In this document: positions 1 through 13,300 of the stretch, in pieces
Layout: every line of letters starts with the position of its first letter
How positions within the stretch are numbered: the stretch's first letter is position 1
Source of the DNA: Volvox africanus
Taxonomy: Eukaryota; Chlorophyta; Chlorophyceae; Chlamydomonadales; Volvocaceae
DNA: 64,000 bases
NCBI GenBank assembly: GCA_030268105.1
Contig: BSDZ01000003.1
Location: 992,001 to 1,056,000 of the forward strand
Direction: 5' to 3'
Program-made: the position numbers and the translations under genes
The notes under the pieces: generated by a model
The model's input: the letters and a program-made list of their open reading frames with translations, nothing else
The model's database searches: none
Told to the model about the DNA's origin: nothing

Positions 1-3000
1 AACAGGTTTGGGCTAGCCGAGAGTCGCTGGTTAGATTCCCGCTTGCTGATGATCAGGGCAGGTTGTTGAGAGTGTGCAATGCACATATACCAATAAATGA
101 TGCAATAAGGGCCAGGCAGGCCTGGGCGCATTGCAAATTTTAACAGGTTTTGGGCTGGCCGAGAGTCGCTGGTTAGATTCCCGCTTGCTAATGATCAGGG
201 CAGGTTGTTGAGAGTGGGCAATGCACATATACCAATAAATGATGCAAAAAGGGCCAGGCAGGCCTGGGCGCATTGCAAATTTCAATAGGTTTTGGGCTGG
301 CCGAGAGTCGCTGGTTAGATTCCCGCTGGCTGATGATCACTGCAGGTTCTGAAGAGTCAGCCATGGACATATAAGAATAAATGATGCAATAAGGTCCAGG
401 CAGGCCTGGGCGCATTGCAAATATTTACAGGTTTGGGCTGGCCGAGCATCACCGTTTAGATTCCCACTTGCTGATGATCATGGCAGGTTGTTGAATGTGC
501 GCAATGCACATTTAAGAATGAATGATGCAAAAAGGGCCAGGCAGGCCTGGGCGCATTCAAATTTCAATAGGTTTTGGGCTGGCCGAGAGTCGCTGGTTAG
601 ATTCCCGCTGGCTGATGATCAGGGCAGGTTGTTGAGAGTGCGCAATGCACATATACTATTTAATGATTCAATAAGGGCCAGGCAGGCCTGGGCGCATTGC
701 AAATTTCAATAGGTTCTGGGCTGGCAGAGAGTCGCCGGTTAGATTCCCGCTGGCTGATGATCAGGGCAGGTTCTGAAGAGTCAGCCATGGACATATAAGA
801 ATAAATGATGCAATAAGGTCCAGGCAGGCCTGGGCGCATTGCAAATATTTACAGGTTTGGGCTGCCCGAGCATCACCGTTTAGATTCCCGCTGGCTGATG
901 ATCAGGGCAGGTTCCGGAGAGTGAGCCATTGACATATAAGAATAAATGATGCGATTAGGTCCAGGCAGGCCTGGGCGCATTCAAATTTCAAAAGGTTTTG
1001 GGCTGGCCGAGAGTGGCTGGTTAGATTTCCGCTGGCTGATGATCAGGGCAGGTTCCGGAGAGTGAGCCATTGACATATAAGAATAAATGATGCGATTAGG
1101 TCCAGGCAGGCCTGGGCGCATTGCAAATAGTAACAGGTTTGGGCTGGCCGAGCGTCAACGGTTAGATTCCCGTTGGCAGGTTGTTGAGAGTGCGCAATGC
1201 ACATATACCAATGAATGATGCAATAAGGGCCAGGCTGACCTGAAAGCATTGCAAATTTTCACCGGTTTGGGCTTGCTGAGAGTCGCTGGTTAGATTCCTG
1301 CTGGCAGGTTGTTGAGGGTGCGAAATGCACATATACCAATGAATGATGCAATAAGGGCCAGGCAGGCCTGGGCGCATTCAAATTTCAATAGGTTTTGGGC
1401 TGGCCGAGAGTTGCCGGTTAGATTCCCGCTGGCTGATGATCACTGCAGGTTCTGAAGAGTCAGCCATTGACATATAAGAATAAATGATGCAATAAGGTCC
1501 AGGCAGGCCTGGGCGCATTGCAAATATTTACAGGTTTGGGCTGCCCGAGCATCACCGTTTAGATTCCCACTTGCTGATGATCATGGCAGGTTGTTGAGGG
1601 TGCGCAATGCACATATACCAATGAATGATGCAATAAGGGCCAGGCAGGCCTGGGCGCATTCAAATTTCAATAGGTTTTGGGCTTGCCGAGAGTGGCTGGT
1701 TAGATTCCCGCTGGCTGATGATCAGGGCAGGTTCCGGAGAGTGAGCCATTGTCATATAAGAATAAATGATGCGATAAGGTCCAGGCAGGCCTGGGCGCAT
1801 TGCAAATAGTAACAGGTTTGGGCTGGCCGAGCGTCAACGGTTAGATTCCCGTTGGCAGGTTGTTGAGAGTGTGCAATGCACATATACCAATGAATGATGC
1901 AATAAGGGCCAGGCTGACCTGAAAGCATTGCAAATTTTCACCGGTTTGGGCTTGCCAAGAGTCGCTGGTTAGATTCCTGCTGGCAGGTTGTTGAGGGTGC
2001 GAAATGCACATATACCAATGAATGATGCAATAAGGGCCAGGCAGGCCTGGGCGCATTGCAAATTTTAACAGGTTTGGGCTGGCCGAGCATCACCGTTTAG
2101 ATTCCCACTTGCTGATGATCAGGGCAGGTTGTTGAGAGTGAGCCATGCACATATAAGAATAAATGATGCAATAAGGTCCAGGCAGGCCTGGGCGCATTCA
2201 AATTTCAATAGGTTTTGGGCTGGCCGAGAATTGCCGGTTAGATTCCCGCTGGCTGATGATCAGGGCAGGTTCTGAAGAGTCAGCCATGGACATATAAGAA
2301 TAAATGATGCAATAAGGTCCAGGCAGGCCTGGGCGCATTGCAAATATTTACAGGTTTGGGCTGGCCGAGCATCACTGTTTAGATTCCCACTTGCTGATGA
2401 TCATGGCAGGTTGTTGAGGGTGCGCAATGCACATATACCAATGAATGATGCAATAAGGGCCAGGCAGGCCTGGGCGCATTCAAATTTCAATAGGTTTTGG
2501 GCTGGCCGAGAGTGGCCGGTTAGATTCCCGCTGGCTGATGATCAGGGCAGGTTCCGGAGAGTGAGCTATTGACATATAAGAATAAATGATGCGATAAGGT
2601 CCAGGCAGGCCTGGGCGCATTGCAAATAGTAACAGGTTTGGGCTGGCGGAGCGTCAACGGTTAGATTCCCGTTGGCAGGTTGTTGAGAGTGTGCAATGCA
2701 CATATACCAATGAATGATGCAATAAGGGCCAGGCTGACCTGAAAGCATTGCAAATTTTCACCGGTTTGGGCTTGCCGAGAGTCGCTGGTTAGATTCCTGC
2801 TGGCAGGTTGTTGAGGGTGCGAAATGCACATATACAAATGAATGATGCAATAAGGTCCAGGCAGGCCTGGGCGCATTGCAAATTTCAATAGGTTTTGGGC
2901 TGGCCGAGAGTCGCTGGTTAGATTCCCGCTGGCTGATGATCAGGGCAGGTGGTTGAGAGTGCGCAATGCACATACACCAATAAATGATGCAATAAGGGCC

Positions 3001-4400
3001 AGGCAGGCCTGGGCGCATTGCAAATTTTAACAGGTTTGGGCTAGCCGAGAGTCGCTGGTTAGATTCCCGCTTGCTGATGATCAGGGCAGGTTGTTGAGAG
3101 TGTGCAATGCACATATTCCAATAAATGATGCAATAAGAGGCAGGCAGGCCTGGGCGCATTGCAAATTTTAATAGGTTTTGGGCTGGCCGAGAGTTGCTGG
3201 TTAGATTCCCGCTGGCTGATGATCAGGGCAGGTTCCGGAGAGTGAGCCATTGACATGTAAGAATAAATGATGCGATAAGGTCCAGGCAGGCCTGGGCGCA
3301 TTGCAAATAGTAACAGGTTTGGGCTGGCCGAGCGTCAACGGTTAGATTCCCGTTGGCAGGTTGTTGAGAGTGTGCAATGCACATATACCAATGAATGATG
3401 CAATAAGGGCCAGGCTGACCTGAAAGCATTGCAAATTTTCACCGGTTTGGGCTTGCCAAGAGTCGCTGGTTAGATTCCTGCTGGCAGGTTGTTGAGGGTG
3501 CGAAATGCACATATACCAATGAATGATGCAATAAGGGCCAGGCAGGCCTGGGCGCATTGCAAATTTTAACAGGTTTGGGCTGGCCGAGCATCACCGTTTA
3601 GATTCCCACTTGCTGATGATCAGGGCAGGTTGTTGAGAGTGAGCCATGCACATATAAGAATAAATGATGCAATAAGGGCCAGGCAGGCCTGGGCGCATTC
3701 AAATTTCAATAGGTTTTGGGCTGGCCGAGAATTGCCGGTTAGATTCCCGCTGGCTGATGATCAGGGCAGGTTCTGAAGAGTCAGCCATGGACATATAAGA
3801 ATAAATGATGCAATAAGGTCCAGGCAGGTCTGGGCGCATTGCAAATATTTACAGGTTTGGGCTGGCCGAGCATCACCGTTTAGATTCCCACTTGCTGATG
3901 ATCATGGCAGGTTGTTGAGGGTGCGCAATGCACATATACCAATGAATGATGCAATAAGGGCCAGGCAGGCCTGGGCGCATTCAAATTTCAATAGGTTTTG
4001 GGCTGGCCGAGAGTGGCTGGTTAGATTCCCGCTGGCTGATGATCAGGGCAGGTTCCGGAGAGTGAGCCATTGACATATAAGAATAAATGATGCGATAAGG
4101 TCCAGGCAGGCCTGGGCGCATTGCAAATAGTAACAGCTTTGGGCTGGCCGAGCGTCAACGGTTAGATTCCCGTTGGCAGGTTGTTGAGAGTGTGCAATGC
4201 ACATATACCAATGAATGATGCAATAAGGGCCAGGCTGACCTGAAAGCATTGCAAATTTTCACCGGTTTGGGCTTGCCAAGAGTCGCTGGTTAGATTCCTG
4301 CTGGCAGGTTGTTGAGGGTGCGAAATGCACATATACCAATGAATGATGCAATAAGGTCCAGGCAGGCCTGGGCGCATTGCAAATATTTACAGGTTTGGGC
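1..4400. repeat. ~1.5-kb HOR built of alternating 5- and 6-monomer blocks
   Basis: Pairs of 128-bp monomers recur at steps of 679, 820, 681 and 820 bp (equivalent points 1162, 1841, 2661, 3342, 4162). 679 equals two 128-bp plus three 141-bp monomers, and 820 equals two 128-bp plus four 141-bp monomers. Every second block is therefore about 1500 bp apart, an 11-monomer HOR. The left edge is cut by the window. Confidence 0.8.
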
Positions 4401-7400
4401 TGGCCGAACATCACCGTTTAGATTCCCACTTGCTGATGATCATGGCAGGTTGTTGAGGGTGCGCAATGCACATATACCAATGAATGATGCAATAAGGGCC
4501 AGGCAGGCCTGGGCGCATTGCAAATTTCAATAGGTTTTGGGCTGGCCGAGAGTCGCTGGTTAGATTCCCGCTGGCTGATGATCAGGGCAGGTTGTTGAGA
4601 GTGAGCCATGCACATATACTATTTAATGATGCAATAAGGTCCAGGCAGGCCTGGGCGCATTGCAAATATTTTCAGGTTTGGGATGGCCGAGCATCACCGT
4701 TTAGATTCCCACTTGCTGATGATCAGGGCAGGTTGTTGAGAGTGAGCCATGCACATATAAGAAGAAATGATGCAATAAGGTCCAGGCAGGCCTGGGCGCA
4801 TTCAAATTTCAATAGGTTTTGGGCTGGCCGAGAGTTGCCGGTTAGATTCCCGCTGGCTGATGATCACTGCAGGTTCTGAAGAGTGAGCCATGGACATATA
4901 AGAATAAATGCTGCAATAAGGTCCAGGCAGGCCTGGGCGCATTGCAAATATTTTCAGGTTTGGGATGGCTGAGCATCACCGTTTAGATTCCCACTTGCTG
5001 ATGATCAGGGCAGGTTGTTGAGAGTGCGCAATGCACATATACCAATAAATGATGCAATAAGGTCCAGGCAGGCCTGGGCGCATTCAAATTTCAATAGGTT
5101 TTGGGCTGGCCGAGAGTTGCTGGTTAGATTCTCACTGGCTGATGATCACTGCAGGTTCTGAAGAGTCAGCCATGGACATATAAGAATAAATGATGCAATA
5201 AGGTCCAGGCAGGCCTGGGCGCATTGCAAATATTTACAGGTTTGGGCTGGCCGAGCATCACCGTTTAGATTCCCACTTGCTGATGATCATGGCAGGTTGT
5301 TGAGAGTGAGCCATGCACATATAAGAATAAATGATGCAATAAGGTCCAGGCAGGCCTGGGCGCATTGCAAATTTCAAATGGTTTGGGCTGGCCGAGAGTT
5401 ACCGGTTAGATTCCTGCTGGCTGATGATCAGGGCAGGTTCCTGAGAGTGAGCCATGCACATATACTATTTAATGATGCAATAAGGTCCAGGCAGGCCTGG
5501 GCGCATTGCAAATATTAACAGGTTTGGGCTGGCTGAGCATCACCGTTTAGATTCCCACTTGCTGATGATCATGGCAGGTTGTTGAATGTGCGCAATGCAC
5601 ATTTAAGAATGAATGATGCAATAAGGGCCAGGCAGGCCTGGGCGCATTCAAATTTCAATAGGTTTTGGGCTGGCCGAGAGTCGCTGGTTAGATTCCCGCT
5701 GGCTGATGATCAGGGCAGGTTGTTGAGAGTGCGCAATGCACATATACTATTTAATGATGCAATAAGGTCCAGGCAGGCCTGGGCGCATTGCAAATATTTT
5801 CAGGTTTGGGATGGCTGAGCATCACCGTTTAGATTCCCACTTGCTGATGATCAGGGCAGGTTGTTGAGAGTGCGCAATGCACATATACCAATAAATGATG
5901 CAATAAGGTCCAGGCAGGCCTGGGCGCATTCAAATTTCAATAGGTTTTGGGCTGGCCGAGAGTTGCTGGTTAGATTCCCACTGGCTGATGATCACTGCAG
6001 GTTCTGAAGAGTCAGCCATGGACATATAAGAATAAATGATGCAATAAGGTCCAGGCAGGCCTGGGCGCATTGCAAATATTTACAGGTTTGGGCTGGCCGA
6101 GCATCACCGTTTAGATTCCCACTTGCTGATGATCATGGCAGGTTGTTGAATGTGCGCAATGCACATTTAAGAATGAATGATGCAATAAGGGCCAGGCAGG
6201 CCTGGGCGCATTCAAATTTCAATAGGTTTTGGGCTGGCCGAGAGTCGCTGGTTAGATTCCCGCTGGCTGATGATCAGGGCAGGTTGTTGAGAGTGCGCAA
6301 TGCACATATACTATTTAATGATGCAATAAGGGCCAGGCAGGCCTGGGCGCATTCAAATTTCAATAGGTTTTGGGCTGGCCGAGAGTTGCCGGTTAGATTC
6401 CCGCTGGCTGATGATCACTGCAGGTTCTGAAGAGTGAGCCATGGACATATAAGAATAAATGCTGCAATAAGGTCCAGGCAGGCCTGGGCGCATTGCAAAT
6501 ATTTTCAGGTTTGGGCTGGCCGAGCATCACCGTTTAGATTCCCACTTGCTGATGATCATGGCAGGTTGTTGAGGGTGCGCAATGCACATATAAGAATAAA
6601 TGATGCAATAAGGTCCAGGCAGGCCTGGGCGCATTCAAATTTCAATAGGTTTTGGGCTGGCCGAGAGTTGCTGGTTAGATTCCCACTGGCTGATGATCAC
6701 TGCAGGTTCTGAAGAGTCAGCCATGGACATATAAGAATAAATGATGCAATAAGGTCCAGGCAGGCCTGGGCGCATTGCAAATATTTACAGGTTTGGGCTG
6801 GCCGAGCATCACCGTTTAGATTCCCACTTGCTGATGATCATGGCAGGTTGTTGAGAGTGAGCCATGCACATATAAGAATAAATGATGCAATAAGGTCCAG
6901 GCAGGCCTGGGCGCATTGCAAATTTCAAATGGTTTGGGCTGGCCGAGAGTTACCGGTTAGATTCCTGCTGGCTGATGATCAGGGCAGGTTCCTGAGAGTG
7001 AGCCATGCACATATACTATTTAATGATGCAATAAGGTCCAGGCAGGCCTGGGCGCATTGCAAATATTAACAGGTTTGGGCTGGCTGAGCATCACCGTTTA
7101 GATTCCCACTTGCTGATGATCATGGCAGGTTGTTGAATGTGCGCAATGCACATTTAAGAATGAATGATGCAATAAGGGCCAGGCAGGCCTGGGCGCATTC
7201 AAATTTCAATAGGTTTTGGGCTGGCCGAGAGTCGCTGGTTAAATTCCCGCTGGCTGATGATCAGGGCAGGTTGTTGAGAGTGCGCAATGCACATATACTA
7301 TTTAATGATGCAATAAGGGCCAGGCAGGCCTGGGCGCATTGCAAATTTCAATAGGTTTTGGGCTGGCAGAGAGTCGCTGGTTAGATTCCCGCTGGCTGAT

Positions 7401-10300
7401 GATTAGGGCAGGTTCCTGAGAGTGAGCCATGCACATATACTATTTAATGATGCAATAAGGTCCAGGCAGGCCTGGGCGCATTGAAAAAATTAATAGGTTT
7501 GGGCTGGCCGAGCATCACCGTTTAGATTCCCACTTGCTGATGATCAGGGCAGGTTGTTGAGAGTGAGCCATGCACATATAAGAAGAAATGATGCAATAAG
7601 GTCCAGGCAGGCCTGGGCGCATTCAAATTTCAATAGGTTTTGGGCTGGCCGAGAGTTGCCGGTTAGATTCCCGCTGGCTGATGATCACTGCAGGTTCTGA
7701 AGAGTGAGCCATGGACATATAAGAATAAATGCTGCAATAAGGTCCAGGCAGGCCTGGGCGCATTGCAAATATTTTCAGGTTTGGGCTGGCCGAGCATCAC
7801 CGTTTAGATTCCCACTTGCTGATGATCATGGCAGGTTGTTGAGGGTGCGCAATGCACATATAAGAATAAATGATGCAATAAGGTCCAGGCAGGCCTGGGC
7901 GCATTCAAATTTCAATAGGTTTTGGGCTGGCCGAGAGTCGCTGGTTAGATTCCCGCTGGCTGATGATTACGGCAGGTTCCTGAGAGTGAGCCATGCACAT
8001 ATACTATTTAATGATGGAATAAGGTCCAGGCAGGCCTGGGTGCATTGAAAAAATAAATAGGTTTGGGCTGGCCGAGCATCACCGTTTAGATTCCCACTTG
8101 CTGATGATCAGGGCAGGTTGTTGAGAGTGAGCCATGCACATATAAGAATAAATGATGCAATAAGGGCCAGGCAGGCCTGGGCGCATTCAAATTTCAATAG
8201 GTTTTGGGCTGGCCGAGAGTTGCCGGTTAGATTCCCGCTGGCTGATGATCACTGCAGGTTCTGAAGAGTCAGCCATGGACATATAAGAATAAATGATGCA
8301 ATAAGGTCCAGGCAGGCCTGGGCGCATTGCAAATATTTACAGGTTTGGGCTGGCCGAGCATCACCGTTTAGATTCCCACTTGCTGATGATCATGGCAGGT
8401 TGTTGAGGGTGCGCAATGCACATATACCAATGAATGATGCAATAAGGGCCAGGCAGGCCTGGGCGCATTCAAATTTCAATAGGTTTTGGGCTGGCCAAGA
8501 GTCGCCGGTTAGATTCCCGCTTGCTGATGATCAGGGCAGGTTGTTGAGAGTGCGCAATGCACATATACCAATAAATGATGCAATAAGGTCCAGGCAGGCC
8601 TGGGCGCATTCAAATTTCAATAGGTTTTGGGCTGGCCGAGAGTTGCTGGTTAGATTCCCACTGGCTGATGATCACTGCAGGTTCTGAAGAGTCAGCCATG
8701 GACATATAAGAATAAATGATGCAATAAGGTCCAGGCAGGCCTGGGCGCATTGCAAATATTTACAGGTTTGGGCTGGCCGAGCATCACCGTTTAGATTCCC
8801 ACTTGCTGATGATCATGGCAGGTTGTTGAGAGTGAGCCATGCACATATAAGAATAAATGATGCAATAAGGTCCAGGCAGGCCTGGGCGCATTGCAAATTT
8901 CAAATGGTTTGGGCTGGCCGAGAGTTACCGGTTAGATTCCTGCTGGCTGATGATCAGGGCAGGTTCCTGAGAGTGAGCCATGCACATATACTATTTAATG
9001 ATGCAATAAGGTCCAGGCAGGCCTGGGCGCATTGCAAATATTAACAGGTTTGGGCTGGCTGAGCATCACCGTTTAGATTCCCACTTGCTGATGATCATGG
9101 CAGGTTGTTGAATGTGCGCAATGCACATTTAAGAATGAATGATGCAATAAGGGCCAGGCAGGCCTGGGCGCATTCAAATTTCAATAGGTTTTGGGCTGGC
9201 CGAGAGTCGCTGGTTAGATTCCCGCTGGCTGATGATCAGGGCAGGTTGTTGAGAGTGCGCAATGCACATATACTATTTAATGATGCAAAAAGGGCCAGGC
9301 AGGCCTGGGCGCATTGCAAATTTCAATAGGTTTTGGGCTGGCAGAGAGTCGCTGGTTAGATTCCCGCTGGCTGATGATTAGGGCAGGTTCCTGAGAGTGA
9401 GCCATGCACATATACTATTTAATGATGCAATAAGCTCCAGGCAGGCCTGGGCGCATTGAAAAAATAAATAGGTTTGGGCTGGCCGAGCATCACCGTTTAG
9501 ATTCCCACTTGCTGATGATCATGGCAGGTTGTTGAGGGTGCGCAATGCACATATAAGAATAAATGATGCAATAAGGTCCAGGCAGGCCTGGGCGCATTCA
9601 AATTTCAATAGGTTTTGGGCTGGCCGAGAGTCGCTGGTTAGATTCCCGCTGGCTGATGATTACGGCAGGTTCCTGAGAGTGAGCCATGCACATATACTAT
9701 TTAATGATGGAATAAGGTCCAGGCAGGCCTGGGTGCATTGAAAAAATAAATAGGTTTGGGCTGCCCGAGCATCACCGTTTACATTCCCACTTGCTGATGA
9801 TCAGGGCAGGTTGTTGAGAGTGAGCCATGCACATATAAGAATAAATGATGCAATAAGGGCCAGGCAGGCCTGGGCGCATTCAAATTTCAATAGGTTTTGG
9901 GCTGGCCGAGAGTGGCTGGTTAGATTCCCGCTGGCTGATGATCACTGCAGGTTCTGAAGAGTCAGCCATGGACATATAAGAATAAATGATGCAATAAGGT
10001 CCAGGCAGGCCTGGGCGCATTGCAAATATTTACAGGTTTGGGCTGGCCGAGCATCACCGTTTAGATTCCCACTTGCTGATGATCATGGCAGGTTGTTGAG
10101 GGTGCGCAATGCACATATACCAATGAATGATGCAATAAGGGCCAGGCAGGCCTGGGCGCATTCAAATTTCAATAGGTTTTGGGCTGGCCGAGAGTCGCCG
10201 GTTAGATTCCCGCTTGCTGATGATCAGGGCAGGTTGTTGAGAGTGCGCAATGCACATATACCAATGAATGATGTAATAAGGGCCAGGCAGGCCTGGGCGC
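4400..10300. repeat. Satellite sub-array with 1551/1975-bp periods and no short monomers
   Basis: Matching blocks begin at 5297, 6848 and 8823, and at 5579, 7130 and 9105. The steps are 1551 bp (11 x 141) and 1975 bp (14 monomers). I found no 128-bp monomers from about 4.4 to 11.6 kb. A gcattgaaaaaat variant linker is common toward the right end. Confidence 0.7.
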
Positions 10301-10399
10301 ATTGCAAATTTCAATAGGTTTTGGGCTGGCCGAGAGTCGCTGGTTAGATTCCCGCTGGCTGATGATCAGGGCAGGTTCCTGAGAGTGAGCCATGGACAT

Positions 10400-13300
10400 G
10401 TACTATTTAATGATGCAATAAGGTCCAGGCAGGCCTGGGCGCATTGAAAAAATTAATAGGTTTGGGCTGGCCGAGCATCACCGTTTAGATTCCCACTTGC
10501 TGATGATCAGGGCAGGTTGTTGAGAGTGCGCAATGCACATATTCCAATAAATGATGCAATAAGGGGCAGGCAGGCCTGGGCGCATTGCAAATTTCAATAG
10601 GTTTTGGGCTGGCCGAGAGTTGCTGGTTAGATTCCTGCTGGCTGATGATCAAGGAAGGTTCCTGAGAGTGAGCCATGCACATATACTATTTAATGATGCA
10701 ATAAGGTCCCGGCAGGCATGGGCGCATTGCAAATTTCAACAGGTTTGGGCTGGCCGAGAGTCGCTGGTTAGATTCCCGCTTGCTGATGATCAGGGCAGGT
10801 TGTTGAGAGTGCGCAATGCACATATACCAATAAATGATGCAATAAGGGCCAGGCAGGCCTGGGCGCATTGCAAATTTCAATAGGTTTTGGGCTGGCCGAG
10901 AGTCGCTGGTTAGATTCCCGCTTGCTAATGATCAGGGCAGGTTGTTGAGAGTGCGCAATGCACATATACCAATAAATGATGCAATAGGGGCCAGGCAGGC
11001 ATGGGCGCATTGCAAATTTTAACAATTTTGGGCTAGCCGAGAGTCGCTGGTTAGATTCCCGCTGGCTGATGATCAGGGCAGGTTCCTGAGAGTGAGCCAT
11101 GGACATATAAGAATAAATGATGCAATAAGGTCCAGGCAGGCCTGGGCGCATTGCAAATTTCAAATGGTTTGGGCTGGCCGAGAGTTGCCGGTTAGATTCC
11201 CGCTGGCTGATGATCAGGGCAGGTTCCTGAGAGTGAGCCATGCACATATACTATTTAATGATGCAATAAGGTCCAGGCAGGCCTGGGCGCATTGCAAATA
11301 TTAACAGGTTTGGGCTGGCTGAGCATCACCGTTTAGATTCCCACTTGCTGATGATCATGGCAGGTTGTTGAGGGTGCGCAATGCATATATACCAATGAAT
11401 GATGCAATAAGGGCCAGGCAGGCCTGGGCGCATTCAAATTTCAATAGGTTTTGGGCTAGCCGAGAGTGGCTGGTTAGATTCCCGCTGGCTGATGATCAGG
11501 GCAGGTTCCGGAGAGTGAGCCATTGACATATAAGAATAAATGATGCGATAAGGTCCAGGCAGGCCTGGGCACATTGCAAATAGTAACAGGTTTGGGCTGG
11601 CCGAGCGTCAACGGTTAGATTCCTGTTGGAAGGTTGTTGAGAGTGTGCAATGCACATATACCAATGAATGATGCAATAAGGGCCAGGCTGACCTGACAGC
11701 ATTGCAAATTTCACAGGTTTGGGCTGGCCGAGAGTCACTGGTTAGATTCCCGCTGGCAGGTTGTTGAGGGTGCGAAATGCACATATACCAATGAATGATG
11801 CAATAAGGGCCAGGCAGGCCTGGGCGCATTGCAAATTTTAACAATTTTGGGCTAGCCGAGAGTCGCTGGTTAGATTCCCGCTTGCTGATGATCAGGGCAG
11901 GTTGTTGAGAGTGCGCAATGCACATATACCAATGAATGATGCAATAAGGGCCAGGCAGGCCTGGGCGCATTCAAATTTCAATAGGTTTTGGGCTGGCCGA
12001 GAGTCGCCGGTTAGATTCCCTCTGGCTGATGATCAGGGCAGGTTCCGGAGAGTGAGCCATTGACATATAAGAATAAATGATGCGATAAGGTCCAGGCAGG
12101 CCTGGGCGCATTGCAAATAGTAACAGGTTTGGGCTGGCCGAGCGTCAACGGTTAGATTCCCACTTGCTGATGATCAGGGCAGGTTGTTGAGGGTGCGCAA
12201 TGCACATATACCAATGAATGATGCAATAAGGGCCAGGCTGACCTGACAGCATTGCAAATTTTCACAGGTTTGGGCTGGCCGAGAGTCACTGGTTAGATTC
12301 CCGCTGGCAGGTTGTTGAGGGTGCAAAATGCACATATACCAATGAATGATGCAATAAGGGCCAGGCAGGCCTGGGCGCATTGCAAATTTTAACAATTTTG
12401 GGCTAGCCGAGAGTCGATGCTTAGATTCCCGCTTGCTGATGATCAGGGCAGGTTGTTGAGAGTGCGCAATGCACATATACCAATAAATGATGCAATAAGG
12501 GCCAGGCAGGCCTGGGCGCATTGCAAATTTCAATAGGTTTTGGGCTGGCCGAGAGTTGCTGGTTAGATTCCCGCTGGCTGATGATCAAGGAAGGTTCCTG
12601 AGAGTGAGCCATGCACATATACTATTTAATGATGCAATAAGGTCCCGGCAGGCATGGGCGCATTGCAAATTTCAACAGGTTTGGGCTGGCCGAGAGTCAC
12701 TGGTTAGATTCCCGCTTGCTGATGATCAGGGCAGGTTGTTGAGAGTGCGCAATGCACATATACCAATAAATGATGCAATAAGGGCCAGGCAGGCATGGGC
12801 GCATTGCAAATTTTAACAATTTTGGGCTAGCCGAGAGTCGCTGGTTAGATTCCCGCTGGCTGATGATCAGGGCAGGTTCCTGAGAGTGAGCCATGGACAA
12901 ATAAGAATAAATGATGCAATAAGGTCCAGGCAGGCCTGGGCGCATTGCAAATATTAACAGGTTTGGGCTGGCCGAGCATCACCGTTTAGATTCCCACTTG
13001 CTGATGATCAGGGCAGGTTGTTGAGAGTGAGCCATGCACATATAAGAATAAATGATGCAATAAGGTCCAGGCAGGCCTGGGCGCATTGCAAATTTCAAAT
13101 GGTTTGGGCTGGCCGAGAGTTGCCGGTTAGATTCCTGCTGGCTGATGATCAGGGCAGGTTCCGGAGAGTGAGCCATGCACATATACTATTTAATGATGCA
13201 ATAAGGTCCAGGCAGGCCTGGGCGCATTGCAAATATTAACAGGTTTGGGCTGGCTGAGCATCACCGTTTAGATTCCCACTTGCTGATGATCATGGCAGGT

